Part shown: positions 31,540 through 44,430 of the stretch, piece after piece
Layout: the number at the start of each line of letters is the position of its first letter
Numbering within the stretch: position 1 is the stretch's first letter
From: Owenia fusiformis
Taxonomy: Eukaryota; Annelida; Polychaeta; Sabellida; Oweniidae
NCBI GenBank assembly: GCA_903813345.2
Contig: CAIIXF020000009.1
Span: 11,218,530-11,282,529 of the forward strand
Reading direction: 5' to 3'
Length of the DNA: 64,000 bases
Position numbers and translations under genes: made by a program
The notes under the pieces: generated by a model
Told to the model about the DNA's origin: nothing
What the model saw: only the letters and a program-made list of their open reading frames with translations
Databases searched by the model: none

Positions 31540-34430
31540 AGCAGCGATAAAAATAATGAACAACTTTATCCTTGTAGAGAAAATGTACCTGGGAATTCTA
31601 AGAAGTCCAATAATTGACTGATAAAAACATGATCGGTGCCTAGGTATAGAATAAAGTGTTTAGCAAACAATGTTTCAAGGTATTTTATAGACTTATATAA
31701 ATCAGTAAAAATATTACAAATTCACGTTGGAGTCAAACCTCAGTCACATTTGCTCTATGCTGACTGTAATTCTCTGAAATATGTGAATGTAGACAGAAAA
31801 GCTATCCCCAACCCTCCACCATAGGAACAACACTCTACTGTGACCATGCATCTGACTGTTACTTAAAACAATGTCCATTATGTTATTATACTTCAATAGA
31901 CTAGATGCGAGTAGAAATGATCTTGATTCACATCATTAAATATTCAAAATTAAGTCAAAGTGATGTCATATTTGAAATCTACATGTAAAAATACATCTAA
32001 AAATATGGTTTCGAAAATTGTTTATCAACTTTGCAAATTTAATATCTTTTGAATTGATATAGTTTTGACACATAGCACATTTGCATATATTGCAGTTTGA
32101 ATTATAAAAATTGAGTATTTTTAGAGAAAGAGGTCTTTTGAACTCACTTATATATTTGAATTGTATGGACTTAGGACCCTCTTAAGTTGAAGTTGTTTTA
32201 AATTACTGGAAGTTAGCATTGTTGCCTGGGAATTCCAGAAAGGTATTGGTTATCAAACTTTATAAGAATAGAAGTTGTCCAATCTTTGACTCAATAGATT
32301 ATATATTTTATATTACGCTGCAGTCATGAGAGGGGTCGGGTCATTATCGTAGTGCAATGAAATCAAACAGGGAGGCCAATTATGGTACCTTATACATAAC
32401 AGGTTGCAATTGATTCATTATGAAGCATTTTGACAAAAAGCTTTATAACTAAGAATTTGTGCCTGTGGAACACCTCAAAATTCCTTCGTAATGAAGCTTT
32501 TTCTCACAAATACTTCATAGCGATGAAATAAATTGATACCAAAAATCAAATCAATCAATGCCAATAATCAAATAGATGAATTTTAAAAATAATAAATTTT
32601 AATAATTATTAAGCAAATTTACCCCCTCCCCCAACTATTATATGTACACTTAAGTATTTTTTTAGAGTTTGATGTTTTGAGCTGATCCCACAACTCATTC
32701 ACTGATAAGGGTGCTACAAATAAGAAGTAGCTTTTGATTATATGTTGTCAATTGTATGATTTATGACCAAACATTAGATTCGTTTAATCTTGTATTTCTA
32801 AAAATAATTCACGATTTAAAATTAAAATCACCTTTTACTTCCTTGTTTCAATAAGTTTTTATTTTTATGTTTATTTTAAATGCTTCATGGTTTCTATTTG
32901 GACACTGCGAATGGTGAACAATTGAATATAAAATTCTTTTTTCTGAGAAATCTTTGAATTGTAAGAATTTAGTCTATATAAGACATGTGACCTGGTCAAA
33001 TAGGCTCGTCATATCTGTTCTATAAATGGAATAAAAAAAACTATAATCAGTTTTATCTTACAGATCAAAAAATGGATTTTTCAGAAACCATATTTAGTAA
33101 TATAGTACTATGCATATATAATTGAATATTTCGTAATAATATACACAAGACCTGAGTATACATATATTTAGACGTTTCTTTAGATTTCACGGTATTGTAA
33201 TGAGATATAAGACTGATGACAATGTCAAGGCTTCTCAATTCTTTTATTGACAAACCTTAGATAAGTTACAGTTAACAAGTTCTCTTGCTTGGTCTCGGGT
33301 TCGATTTCTGGTCCAGACAAATTTAATTGTGCATTATGTAATTTAGGCTGTTGGACTAAGTGGTCCATAACTCATATAAAAGGTTCAGGTGTGTACCATT
33401 GTACATAAAAGAACACAGGGCTTCTCCAAGGAGGTGTTTCTGACTTTGTCTTTGACTGTACATGGAATACAGAAATATACCAATTAGGTATATTGTTTGC
33501 CAAAAATATGACGGTAACCAAAATACAATACGAATACTACATTATCTTTAAATCTAATGAAGCTTTACTAAGTTCTGCAAAAGAAATTTTTTTGTTTCGA
33601 TGTTGAATGTGTGGTTATGCATGTTTAGAATTATTTATTAGACTTAATTGCAGTAACACATTTGGTGCACAGTTCCCTTCTTGGGGAATAATAGTGAAAA
33701 AAACGATTGCCACACTAACACTCAAATTAATTATATGTTCGATGAAATATATTCAAAATCTTGTAATCATTAGATTTCTGTCTATCTGACAAACAGAAAC
33801 AATTTTGAGACATATGTCGTATTAAAACAAAAGCGAAACAATTCCTTATCAGTGTATTGTTTCAACTAGGTGATAAAAGGACGTCAAGTGGGTATTATTA
33901 AATATAAATGACATATGTTCTTCAAATAATCGCAAAATGTATTCACAAAACGAAACCGTTCATTATCAAAGTTCAAGATGGACATGTTATACTGCAAAAT
34001 ATAAGATTTGATAACAAGTTGACCTCTTGCACCTTAAGATAAAATGTCACAGATGGTCATGTTATAAAATGCAAATTAAAGTGAAAAGGAGTGTCATATC
34101 AAATAAATAAACTCCACAGCCATGTAGAAGACATTCTAAGTTGTATAGAGATGTCAGAAAATTCGGCAGGAATTTTGATCTTTTAGAGAAACGTTATGTA
34201 GTATGTCACGGGATCATATGTAGTATGACATTTGACTTCTGTTCACTTCAATACAAATAAAGGTGTCTAAGTGCTTGTTTAATGATTGATTTATCTAGAA
34301 TACATGGGAGGTATTATATACAAGGGTGATCAAAAAGTTCATCATTGATTTATCTAGCATGCAGTGGAGGGTATGATATGAGGGTGATCAATAAGTTGTG
34401 ACTTTTTTTATGATGGTTAATAAGCATTTA
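31540..34430. other. intronic DNA, no gene seen
   Basis: Long AT-rich stretch. At 33282-33310 a ggtctcgggttcgatttctg stretch resembles a tRNA-type B box and could be part of a SINE, but no A box was found. At 34320-34400 two short agggtgatcaaaaagtt-like pieces resemble mariner ends. Confidence 0.45.
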
Positions 34431-34434
34431 CTCA

Positions 34435-34685
34435 AACACACAATGTACAAAGTTATTCAAAAATAATACAAAATAATACAAAATTTACAGAATAATAAAA
34501 AATATACAGAGTTATACAAAAATACAAAATATACAGAATAATACAAAATATACAGAATAATACAAACTATACAGGATAATATAAAATATACAGAATAATA
34601 CAAAGAACATAGAATGATACAAAATATATAGAATAAAACAAAATATACAGAATAATTGAAAATATAAAGAATAGTTAAAGATGAG
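34435..34685 (+). repeat. 18-bp AT-rich tandem repeat (tacagaataatacaaaat)
   Basis: About 13 imperfect units. The minus-strand open frame across it is low-complexity and not coding. Confidence 0.88.
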
Positions 34686-34689
34686 TCTT

Positions 34690-36670
34690 GAGCTTTCTCT
34701 CCTTCCTTCCATATGCAGTATTCAGATAGGACATTGACCGATTTTTTTTAATCATAAAGAACTCTAACAAATGCTATTCAGCTTAGCAGAATCCAATGAG
34801 TCTTTAGTGCATCATCATGTCTGATATCCATTATCACAAACCGTATTATATTATTTCTTGGAAATGGAAACATATAATTTACATCTTTATGTCACCATAG
34901 GCAGATTGATCTATCATTAGGTACATTACCCTTACAGTTAAACTTAGTGGAACTTTCATTCGAAATTCACCAGACTCAAATCTCTCACATTTAATGATAC
35001 ATTGGAAGATTTTTGACAATGCATAAAAAATGCCGAGGAAGATTTTGCAAGGGAGGTAAAGGGATATCCAGACATTCATTGTTGACAAGACAAATAATTT
35101 GTAAGGGATGTCTGGATATTTGCCTATTCCCTTAAAGTTAAGTATTACATGAGACCTGTCATCTTATAAAATTAAAATATATATGATCAATGCATGAGAC
35201 CTGTCATCTTATAAAATTAAAATTAAAAAATCTAGATTCTCGAAAAAATGGCACTGTAGGTTGGCAGGTCTGTAAAAGGTCAGGTAATGAAAAATGTCAA
35301 TTGTGTGTTTCAACAATTGTAAATGTTTTTTATTCATATTAACATTGAATTAATAGCAATGGGAATTAATGGGAATGTTTTCACAATTACTGTTGCATGA
35401 GAATGACAATGATATAATAGGTTAGTTCACTGAGGTCTTCACTTAATAATGCATATAACAAAAAATGTGACCTTGGAATTTATGAATAAATATTTCGCTG
35501 ACATTATGACTGGATAATGTGAGAATATCATCCATAATACATGATATTGTTGAATTATATTAAGTGCTTTGACAAGGGTGACAGTGAAGATATGTGAAAA
35601 ACATATATTAATAAAAAATGTATAAATATCAGTATACAAAGCCAGACTAATGTGTCATGCTTTAATACTACTGTCAATTAAAGAAATAATAAAGCATCTT
35701 GGTTTAAAAATAGATAAATATTTCAAAATGAAACATCATTATCGATGAAATAATCATTCATGATATATTATAGAATCAGCTGCTATTACATTCATTACAT
35801 ACTGCTATTTCTGCATGATTTGCATACCTTACCTATTAGTACCTCTGTACCAGGAAGCAAATTTCAGTTTATTTTTGCTCACGTAAAGTTCTGTATACTT
35901 GACATGTGGTATCATTTATTGAATAATATAAAAGATATTTAAGAGTTGCGGTTGATACCAATATTAGTGAAAATAATATGTATATTATAAGCCATGTAAT
36001 TTTTCTGTTATTGTTTATTTGAAAACCGAAAAAAATTCCCATTCGGTTTTATTGTTCATTTATATGTTTGTGAAGTTTAAGTAACCCAGACTGAATGGTG
36101 CTGGATGATTAAAAGTAATTACGTTGCCTCTTTGAAAGAGGTGATGATCTAGTTAACTAAACAAGCAACCTGAAGAAAACCATATAAGTTGTAAAAAGGC
36201 AAACATTTTGAAGATTCTAAAGGATCTGAAAATATCTGAGCCGAAACAGCTCTGTAATTGCTGAAATAACACGATTCCTGAGAAAATCGGTAAAATTGCA
36301 GTCATTGTTGGGTAAGTATAGACTTTTTGGTTTTGCAAAAAAATTTGGAGGGGAAAATAGTTCTTGAAGGTCAAGTGCAAATGGTGATAAATAGAAATAT
36401 ACTTAGACTTTTCAAGAATTATATGTACAGAGTTTCAAGTTCATGGGAAACTCTCATAGATAAAATGCCTTTTACTGTCACAAAAATAACTCATAATATG
36501 GTGGTCAAAAAGCATTTCTAATAAGCCCCAACCTTATTTGGTACTATTTGAACTAAATTATTAGATTTTATTTACGTGTGCAGTTATTTTAACATTTATT
36601 CTTGGTAAGAGTCAATTATCCTACTTACATGAGTATCTTTTTAAATCAGGCAAACATTCTTCTACAAATC
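34690..36670. other. intronic DNA, no gene seen
   Basis: AT-rich. A short duplication of gagacctgtcatcttataaa occurs at 35152 and 35199. Confidence 0.5.
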
Positions 36671-36672
36671 TA

Positions 36673-36880
36673 CGAGGGCTGTTCAACATTGCAGTATCCG
36701 AGTCACATGCCCAATGATTGGTGATGAGTCGTTCCATGACAACTAAACACTCTCTCAATATAAAGTAATTTTGTGCAGAAAATGTGGCCCTTTATTATTC
36801 ATATTCACCAAAGTTTGGATTAAAACAGATTAAAATTGACAATTCTAGGATAATAGAGGCATTATTTATTGAACAGTCCT
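36673..36880. mobile_element. mariner-type MITE (208 bp) with TA duplication
   Basis: TA (36671-36672), then cgagggctgttcaac; ends ttgaacagtcct, then TA (36881-36882). Inverted ends and TA target are typical of Tc1/mariner MITEs. No coding. Confidence 0.75.
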
Positions 36881-37340
36881 TATATGCCTTTACGTATTTT
36901 AAGATAAGTATTGTTTGAATAACATACTGAACTTTGCGGTTACTTTCATGTTCATAAAAGTCAACATGACTTTTATAATATTATTTTAGTTACAACAGTA
37001 ACATGATGTGCCTGAATTTGTTCTTTACTTGTGCGTCACCTCAAAGGTAAACTAAACAAGATTTTTGTTGAACCTGCCCGGGCCAAAATATATTGCCTAT
37101 TACTTTCAAAAAGCACAATCAAAATGTGCAGACATTATGGGTTAAAGTACTGTAAAAAAAGTTCACTATTTTGTCAATTTGAAATGTTTCATGGGCATTA
37201 ATTCCACTGTTTGAAGAAATATCCAAATGAATTCAATGTTAAGTCAAATTTTCACTGTGCTTTTAATTCCATGGTCTAGCCCCTTTAGCGCAAATAGTAA
37301 AAATGAGGGTGCCTTGAAAATTTGGACTTTTACTGTATAT

Positions 37341-37716
37341 TAAAGGTAGAATCAGATCTATGGGGGTGAAAAAATTACAAGCAATGTGTACAATTGACCT
37401 ACCAATCTATTCTTTACAATTTCAAATACAATATCTCCCAAAAGATTAATGCTATGTTATAAATTGGTGAAGATATAATGGATTCAAAGTGCAAAAATGA
37501 GTGAAAAATTTTAAAATTCTCTCAAGTAATAAGAATGGTAACCATTCTTATAGAAAAATAATACATTTTGTTAATATCTTTAGTTGTCCTGAAATAAAGT
37601 ATGCACGTTGATGATTTGAAGAAAAAAGACATGAAAAGGAATGACATGAGCCAGAAATATTCTAAAATTGAAACAATTTTTTGTTGGGCTGCTCGCTAGA
37701 TCTGATTCTCTCTTTA
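37341..37716. mobile_element. TAAAGGTAGAATCAGATCT MITE, complete copy
   Basis: Inverted ends taaaggtagaatcagatcta and tagatctgattctctcttta. A truncated relative lies at 9672-9852. Confidence 0.82.
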
Positions 37717-38669
37717 AATGAACAGAAAACAGAACGTTTAATTACCAAGTACAGGAATAAACCAACCTCACATCCCAACCAATAATCCAATATACAAATG
37801 CAAAAGTTTGGCCCTCTTCCAAAAAAGAATTTTAATCCTGATAAATAAGCAATAATTAATTTGTTTCATTGTTTACATTTCATTGTTTACAAAGTTTATA
37901 GTTTGACAAAGAATATTTCATGTTTTATTTCCTTTATAACCAACTTTTTCTAATTTTTTCTTTGAATCATGACTTAATTCTACAATCATAATTATTTGAA
38001 AGTTTTCCTTCTCAGAAAGTATGTAAACAAATGTATCAGTTCATCGTAGACTCCACATTATCCCATTGTATCGCAAAGGAGAAGTCTCTAAACTAGAATA
38101 ACCTCCCCCCTCCCCCATTTCAGTAACCCATTGAGCTCTCTCTCTCAGCCATTTGAACTTTACTCTCTTTGTCAACTGTTTGTCAGTTTTATGAATGTGG
38201 GTGTGTCACATGATTTACTGATATTGTAAGTTATACATGCATAATATATAATTGTTATAAATTTATTGACTGTGGTAGGTACCACTTGACAGTTTTGTAT
38301 TACAGCTTGTAATACTTGCTCTCAGTCTAAAGTAGTGTTGTCCTAGATCTAGAATGAAGAAAATACTTGTTTCTTTAACAAGATGGTATGGGGTTTTAGT
38401 AATGAATCATTGATTTAATTTTCATTTAGATTGTGTCCAGTGGGAATTGACATCACTAGAAAAAGAGGAGAACTTTGCCACTTAAGTAATAGAAGGGATG
38501 GATGGAGAGTGAAATGTTAGAAGCAAAATTTTCAACAATAGTGCAAATGTTTTCGTTGCAATTTTAACTGAGACATCTGATGCAATATAGAACCCTTTGA
38601 AGAAAGGAAGAATTTTTGATATATAACAAACCCTAAAACTGAAGGATAATCCTGAACATAGTTAGAACT
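37717..38669. other. intronic DNA, no gene seen
   Basis: No supported feature; contains a short pyrimidine-rich tract near 38101-38155. Confidence 0.5.
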
Positions 38670-38948
38670 CAGTGCTCTCCCCATATTTAAATCTTTGAAG
38701 CGCAGCACCTCCATGTATCTTATAAAACCAAATTGCTCCTCAAAGCAATTGTTACATTAAAAAATAAAGAAATTCTAAAATGTTGCACAAAAAATGACAA
38801 TGTTGCACAAAAAATTACAAAATTCTAAAATGTTGCACAAAAAAGTTTCAATATCATAGAATGTTGCACAAAAAGTTACAAAATGCTAAAATGTTGCATT
38901 AAAAAGATAACAAAATCCACCACACAAAAATTCCTGGGGAGAGCATTG
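38670..38948. mobile_element. MITE, AGTGATCTCCCC family, copy 3
   Basis: Ends cagtgctctccccat and cctggggagagcattg. The core is about five units of aaaatgttgcacaaaaa, unlike the cores of copies 1 and 2. Confidence 0.72.
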
Positions 38949-39272
38949 GAACTGTTGGACTATTCAGAGAAAAATAACATTAATCTACTCCCTTTGTGAA
39001 CACCCTGTATAATACATATATCTAGTATTCGGACTTGCAAAAATACCATTTCATAGTTTATCAAAAGTAAGAAACTAAGGATACTTGCATCTCACACAAA
39101 TCACATTTAATTGCTGTTAAAATTCCACAGTGAGACTGGTATAATGGAAAAAATAATAATATGTTTTTATAGCCAGTATCATATGTCTTTAGAGGGATAT
39201 GGATGCTTAACATGGTTTCTTTTACATTAGATTGTTGTTTGAGGTGTTGGGGATTTTTTCCACTGAAATGGT

Positions 39273-39443
39273 CAGGCCTGTTACAAGGATTTGCCAAGGG
39301 GGGTTCAGTTATCAAAAATTTCCAGGGGGGTTCACATTTGACAATTTTGGCCCAAATATGGCTAAAACCACTTGAGAAGTGCTCAAAAAGGTGAAGGCCA
39401 GGGGGAACCCTGTGAACCCCCCCCCCCCTGGCTACGGTTCTGA
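39273..39443. mobile_element. GTAGCCAGG-type MITE, copy 2
   Basis: Starts caggcctgttacaaggattt and ends cccctggctacggttctg; shares gacaattttggcccaaatatgg with 29662-29769. It contains a 14-base C-run. Confidence 0.7.
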
Positions 39444-39962
39444 TGGTTGTACCTTTAATGTTCTTTTCTTTCTGTGTTTTTAGTACTTTTTTTCCTTCAT
39501 CCTTTTCTGGCACATAAATATTGACATGTTGAGACTTCTCAGAAGTGAGCTTAAGCTATACAGCCTAGATGGTGCAACCTTGAAAAACTCTTTGCTCTAG
39601 ATTTTGACATACAATGTAAAAATTACTATTTATACAGACATGCTATTGGTATATACAAGTTTTGTTTGATTGACATGAGTTTTTCTTGCTCTTTTTCAAA
39701 TTGCTATATTGTTGTTTTTACAGATGCAATAGCATTTGTTAAAATAAGTGACAGATCTGATTGGGATTTAGACATTTTAATAAATGAGGATGCCCCATTG
39801 GTCCAAATTCCACTGCCACTTGTCTGGAACTCAGTTGTCTGAATTCCATTCATCCGAATCTCAGTTGTCCCAATATGGACTGTACATGTATCAAATATGT
39901 ATTTTTGCATTGAGATTTGTCACAGGGTTTTTTTTTTTTGCTTAAAGTCCCCGATAATACCT

Positions 39963-40093
39963 TGGTCACATAGGCTCCGATTTTCACTACGGCGCCCGGC
40001 CGATTGAGTATTTTGTTCAAAATTGAATACACTATTGAACAAAACACTCAATCGGCCGGGCGCCGGCCGATGGACCGGAGCATATGTGACCCA
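39963..40093. mobile_element. foldback MITE GGTCACATTTGCTC, copy 2
   Basis: Inverted ends tggtcacataggctccg and cggagcatatgtgaccca, inner arms cggcgcccggccgattgagt and actcaatcggccgggcgccg. Matches 31028-31156. Confidence 0.86.
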
Positions 40094-40304
40094 GGCATAA
40101 ATCGGGCTACGTATACCGCCGTGTTTACATAAGGGGATTAGAAGAGTTTATTCTTTATTTAGGTATGCAAGCTACGTATATCAATATTAGGCCTTCATTC
40201 ATGTACTCGTGTGCATGTAATCAGCATGCCCTTCAATATTATGTAAACCAGGCTATTCAAGTACTGTATAATGTACACTATTTATGTGTGTACTACATAC
40301 AATA

Positions 40305-41372
40305 CGAGGGTTGTCCCAGAAGTAATGCACTATATGTTCTAACTTTCTTTAATATTCTTCAATTCAGCTGAAATTTTGTGTATATAACAATTGAAGTTTT
40401 ATCTATTATATCCTGAAGTTTCAGCATCCAATAATAATACTAAGTCTTAATATGGTTGCTATAACAACATGGGGGTAGGGGTGGGCGGGGCAGGTACCAA
40501 TTTTTCTAATTATGAAAAGATCTAAAGTGTTATTTTATTAACATTTCTTTCCTTTAAATGGTCAAAATGTTTGGGAAATTGTTAAATGTATTCAGCATGA
40601 TGTTAACCAAGTTCAAATAATGACATTTAGCACTGTGGTGTCATAATATCACATTTCAATAGTCACAAATTCAAATACAGTCACAGTCAAGAAATTGCAA
40701 AAATGGCTGCAATTCTCACCTGATAACAGAAGGCCTTGCATTAGGTGACCTAATTTCATACTTCACTTGGACTCACAGTCACACGAAACAATGCTACCAT
40801 GAAGAAAGAATATAAGGAGTATATACCAGATAGAACTCCAATTATGGGGTGGCAGAAGAGATTTAAAAGAGACGATTTGACCCTGTATGACAACTCCAAA
40901 CATGGGAAGCAAAAACTGAACAAGTCACACTGGAAGAAATTGCCGAGAGTGTTTGACCTGACAGGCATCAAAAGTACATAGCATGCAAAGGGCAATATTT
41001 TGAGAAAATGTAAAATAGGACACTGTGCAATATACATAAATTAAATCTAGGATGTGCTCAAAGTAATTTAGTACCTTAAAATGTATTTTTTGAGCATACT
41101 TCTTATAGCTACACTAAATGGTATTTGTTGGTTAATTATTTCATATTTTCAATTTTCTTATTCCTTTTTACGTGACTGTATAACCTGCCCCGCCCTACCC
41201 AAACTCACCAACTTGATTTTATTATAACATCAATATAGTTTAATCGGTCAACATGAAATTTTTTAGAATAATCAAAATGTCTCTAAGGAACATTTACTGA
41301 AAATTTCCTGGAAAAATATCAATTATTGATAAAGTTAGAGCATAAAGTGCATTACTTCTGGGACAACCCTCG
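40305..41372 (+). mobile_element. decayed mariner with long inverted repeats
   Basis: TA on both sides (40303-40304, 41373-41374). Ends cgagggttgtcccagaagta and the inverted tacttctgggacaaccctcg. Similarity continues inward about 190 bases to ggggtaggggtgggcggggc near 40470 and its inverted partner near 41195, though diverged in the middle. The interior holds only a transposase remnant. Confidence 0.85.
40675..40981 (+). pseudogene. mariner transposase remnant
   Basis: Open from 40799, reading PIMGWQKRFKRDDLTLYDNS and KHGKQKLNKS, the helix-turn-helix end and the following linker of a mariner-type transposase. It stops after 60 codons. No catalytic aspartates follow. Confidence 0.7.
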
Positions 41373-41764
41373 TACAATTCCCTGGGAAACAAAACACAAA
41401 TACTTTTTTTATGTTCAAAATGAGCCATTTGATTGATGCAAACACTAAATAGCTTCATAAATAACATCTACAAAGTATATCTAATAGTAATTTTCAATTT
41501 CAATGGTGAAACTTCCCTGGTTACGATTATATGGGAAATCATCACGAGACAAAGATCGTTCGCCTTCCTGGCTTACCTCTGAATCGTGTACCTGGTAATC
41601 TCTTTATATAGTTTAGCGAGAGCGGTGCGCCTGCACAGTTTTAAACTTTGGTGCACACTTTAAAAGTAAGAAAAAGTTCAAATATCATTATTTGGATTGA
41701 GTCCCATTTTCTCCCCCAAAACATTGTTATTGAAATATCTATTGCCTATTTTATGCTTATTTCT
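41373..41764. other. intronic DNA, no gene
   Basis: Unique-looking sequence between the mariner remnant and the 51-bp minisatellite. Confidence 0.5.
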
Positions 41765-42432
41765 ATAACAAAATATAGTTTTACTTTTGCCCATTTTATG
41801 CTTTTTCCTATAACAAGTATACTTTTCAGTCTTACTTTTGCCTATTTCATTTCTATAACAAGTATACTTTTTAGTCTTACTTTTGTCTATTTTATACTTA
41901 TTTCTATAACAAGTATACTTTTTAGTCTTACTTTTGCCTATTTCATTTCTATAACAATTAGTATACTTTTTAGTCTCACTTTTGCCTATTTTATGCTTAT
42001 TTCTATAACAAGTATACTTTTTAGTCTTACTTTTGCCTATTTCATTTCTATAACAAGTATACTTTTTAGTCTCACTTTTGCCTATTTTATGCTTATTTCT
42101 ATAACAAGTATACTTTTTAGTCTTACTTTTGCCTATTTTATGCTTATTTCTATTATAACAAGTATACATTTTAGTCTTACTTTTGCCTTATGCTTATTTC
42201 AATAACAAGTATACTTTTTAGTCTTACTTTTGCCTATTTTACGCTTATTTCAATAACAAGTATACTTTTTAGTCTTACTTTTGCCTATTTTATGATTATT
42301 TCTATAACAAGTATACTTTTTAGTCTAAATTTTGCCTATTTTATGCTTATTTCTATAACAAGTATACTTTTTAGTCTTACTTTTGCCTATTTATGCTTAT
42401 TTCTATAACAAGTATACTTTTTAGTCTTATTT
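41765..42432 (+). repeat. 45/51-bp minisatellite, about 14 copies
   Basis: Unit tataacaagtatacttttta, gtcttacttttgcctatttt, atgcttatttc, with a shorter 45-base variant lacking six bases of the last block. Both lengths are multiples of three, so long open frames on both strands cross the array; they are repeat artefacts. Confidence 0.96.
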
Positions 42433-43465
42433 TTGCAATGTGGGTATCTCAGGCATTGGCAATGGGCCTTACAGTTGCAATCATTTGTAATCGAAGAGAC
42501 CATTGAAAATCTCAAGAGCAATGGTATACTGTGTGTGTTAATAAGAAGTGTCAAGTATTCTCACTTGATTTAACAGCTCTTTTAGGTAAAAATCAAAATT
42601 CTCAGAAAGAGTTCATTAGTCTCAATTATCATTGAACTCTCACTAACTAAAAAAATCAGAGTTTGTATTACTTGTATATATCATTTTCAGAACTGATAAA
42701 TATTTTGGGCTTGAGGACACAAAGAAAGTTATCTTGTTTCTTGTGTTCTATACTCCCACTGCTTGACTTTACCTAGCAGGTATAACTCTTCATCAGCTAA
42801 AACAAAACATGAGAAAATATGTTCAAATATTTGACTAGAGTTTATAGCGTCATCTCTCTTCAAAAGTCATTCTGGTTCGTGACTCTTAAATTATATGACA
42901 ATATTTGTTCAATATAAGTGAACATGGTAAAACATGAAAATAGATGTTCACTTCATCATCATATGATATTATATCATATATACTTGATATGCCATTTATG
43001 ACTGTTTAAAATTTGGTGATGCCATTTAAATAAAGTTAAGTCTTATTTTACTTGAGCAGAGTATATTATTCTGATAAGTTAATTAAGCCTTAATCATAAG
43101 ATTATCTTTATCCAAATATATTGTAAGTTATGGTCTCCAACTTTTTGTGGATAGTGCTCGGTGTTCGGCTTTTGGTAGTTGGCATCTGTAACAAATGGCA
43201 GGTGGTGACATATTGCATGTTAATGCCTTGTGTAAATTTGCTGCTTTAGTTGCTATAGGCAGGTACAAGGACATGCATATGCACTCACTGTGGTGAGTGT
43301 CTTATTCTTGTCTATCTACAGGGCAAATCAATCTATGAACTAATCCAACCTCAAGCAAATTTTAGTGTATTACGTACTAGTCTTTTTAATTAATAACAAA
43401 TCATACACAGCCTGACATGAACAGAGAATTTAAGACCAATGGCCTAATTATGGACAATTAAGGCT
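42433..43465. other. intronic DNA, no gene seen
   Basis: No supported feature. Confidence 0.5.
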
Positions 43466-43729
43466 AAATCATATGAATTTTTTTGGGCCCCTAAAACCAA
43501 AATGTGGGCCCAAATTTTGAAATTTTGAGGCCCATTTTCTTCAAAATTTGGCCTAAAATTAAAAAATAAGGCCTTAGAAGGCCCATTTATGACCAAAAAG
43601 GCCCACTTTTTGGGGCAACAAGGCCTTTTTTGGCTCACAAATTTTTTTGGGCCCAATTTTTTTTTTCTGGGCCCACCCGAGGGGGGGGGGCCCGGGCCCC
43701 TGGGCCCCCCCCCCCAGATCCGCCAGTGC
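43466..43729 (-). repeat. GGATCTGGG...GGCCC interspersed repeat, copy 2 (reverse)
   Basis: Many ggcccattt/ggcctaaaatt motifs and a G-run/C-run block (43680-43716), then agatccgccag. The minus-strand open frames here are repeat artefacts. Confidence 0.7.
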
Positions 43730-44430
43730 TGTACATCCTCTAATCACAGTAATCAGATAGTTTGAGCAAGAAAATGTATGTATGACGTGTTTTACATTAT
43801 CGTAGGATCTACATGTAGTAATTTTGAAAATCAATCTCTTCTCCTTAAATGTTAAAATCGTGATCAAGGAAGGGATGTTTGAGAGGCTTTCATAACTCTT
43901 CATCATGTTTCATTTCCATGAAAACCCGAATTAAGAAATCATGACTTTCACTTATAATAATATTGATTGGAAGCTAATCATGAAACAGAGTAGGCGAAAA
44001 GTATCATTTATTTCATGTTAATATATATTCAGAATATTTGTTCAGCTATAAAGTGTGGTGTTCATTAAAACCCACAGGGCTTAAGCATAGAACTTCGAAG
44101 AAGTACTTACTATAATTAAATGCACAATTACATAGAGCTTCACACAAGAATATAAAATACAGTATATAATGTTCAGCTTAAAATTGTTATGTTCAGTAAA
44201 ACCCATAGAGACAGTACTGTATTTCGAAGTTCATAGTTATAACTAAATGCACTGATCATAGTTAAAGATTCTTGAGTAATAATGACTTGCATAAGAATAA
44301 TTTTATTGATATAATTTTTTTATTGCACTTAAATCCCACGCTACTTGAGGGCATTCAATGAAGGGGGAATTTCTAGCGATGTGATTGGTTAATCTAATGT
44401 AAATACAGTCGTATATTATCATCCCATATA

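Noticed and set aside
33270-33320. tRNA gene or SINE (ggttcgattt B-box-like)
   Set aside because: No A box, no cloverleaf and no tail could be found.
41648-42408. Long open frames on both strands (up to 185 codons)
   Set aside because: Products are 15-17-residue periodic low-complexity translations of a 45/51-bp minisatellite.
43574-43906. 110-codon minus-strand frame with poly-G/P stretch
   Set aside because: Crosses the GGGCCC interspersed repeat with homopolymer runs; not gene-like.
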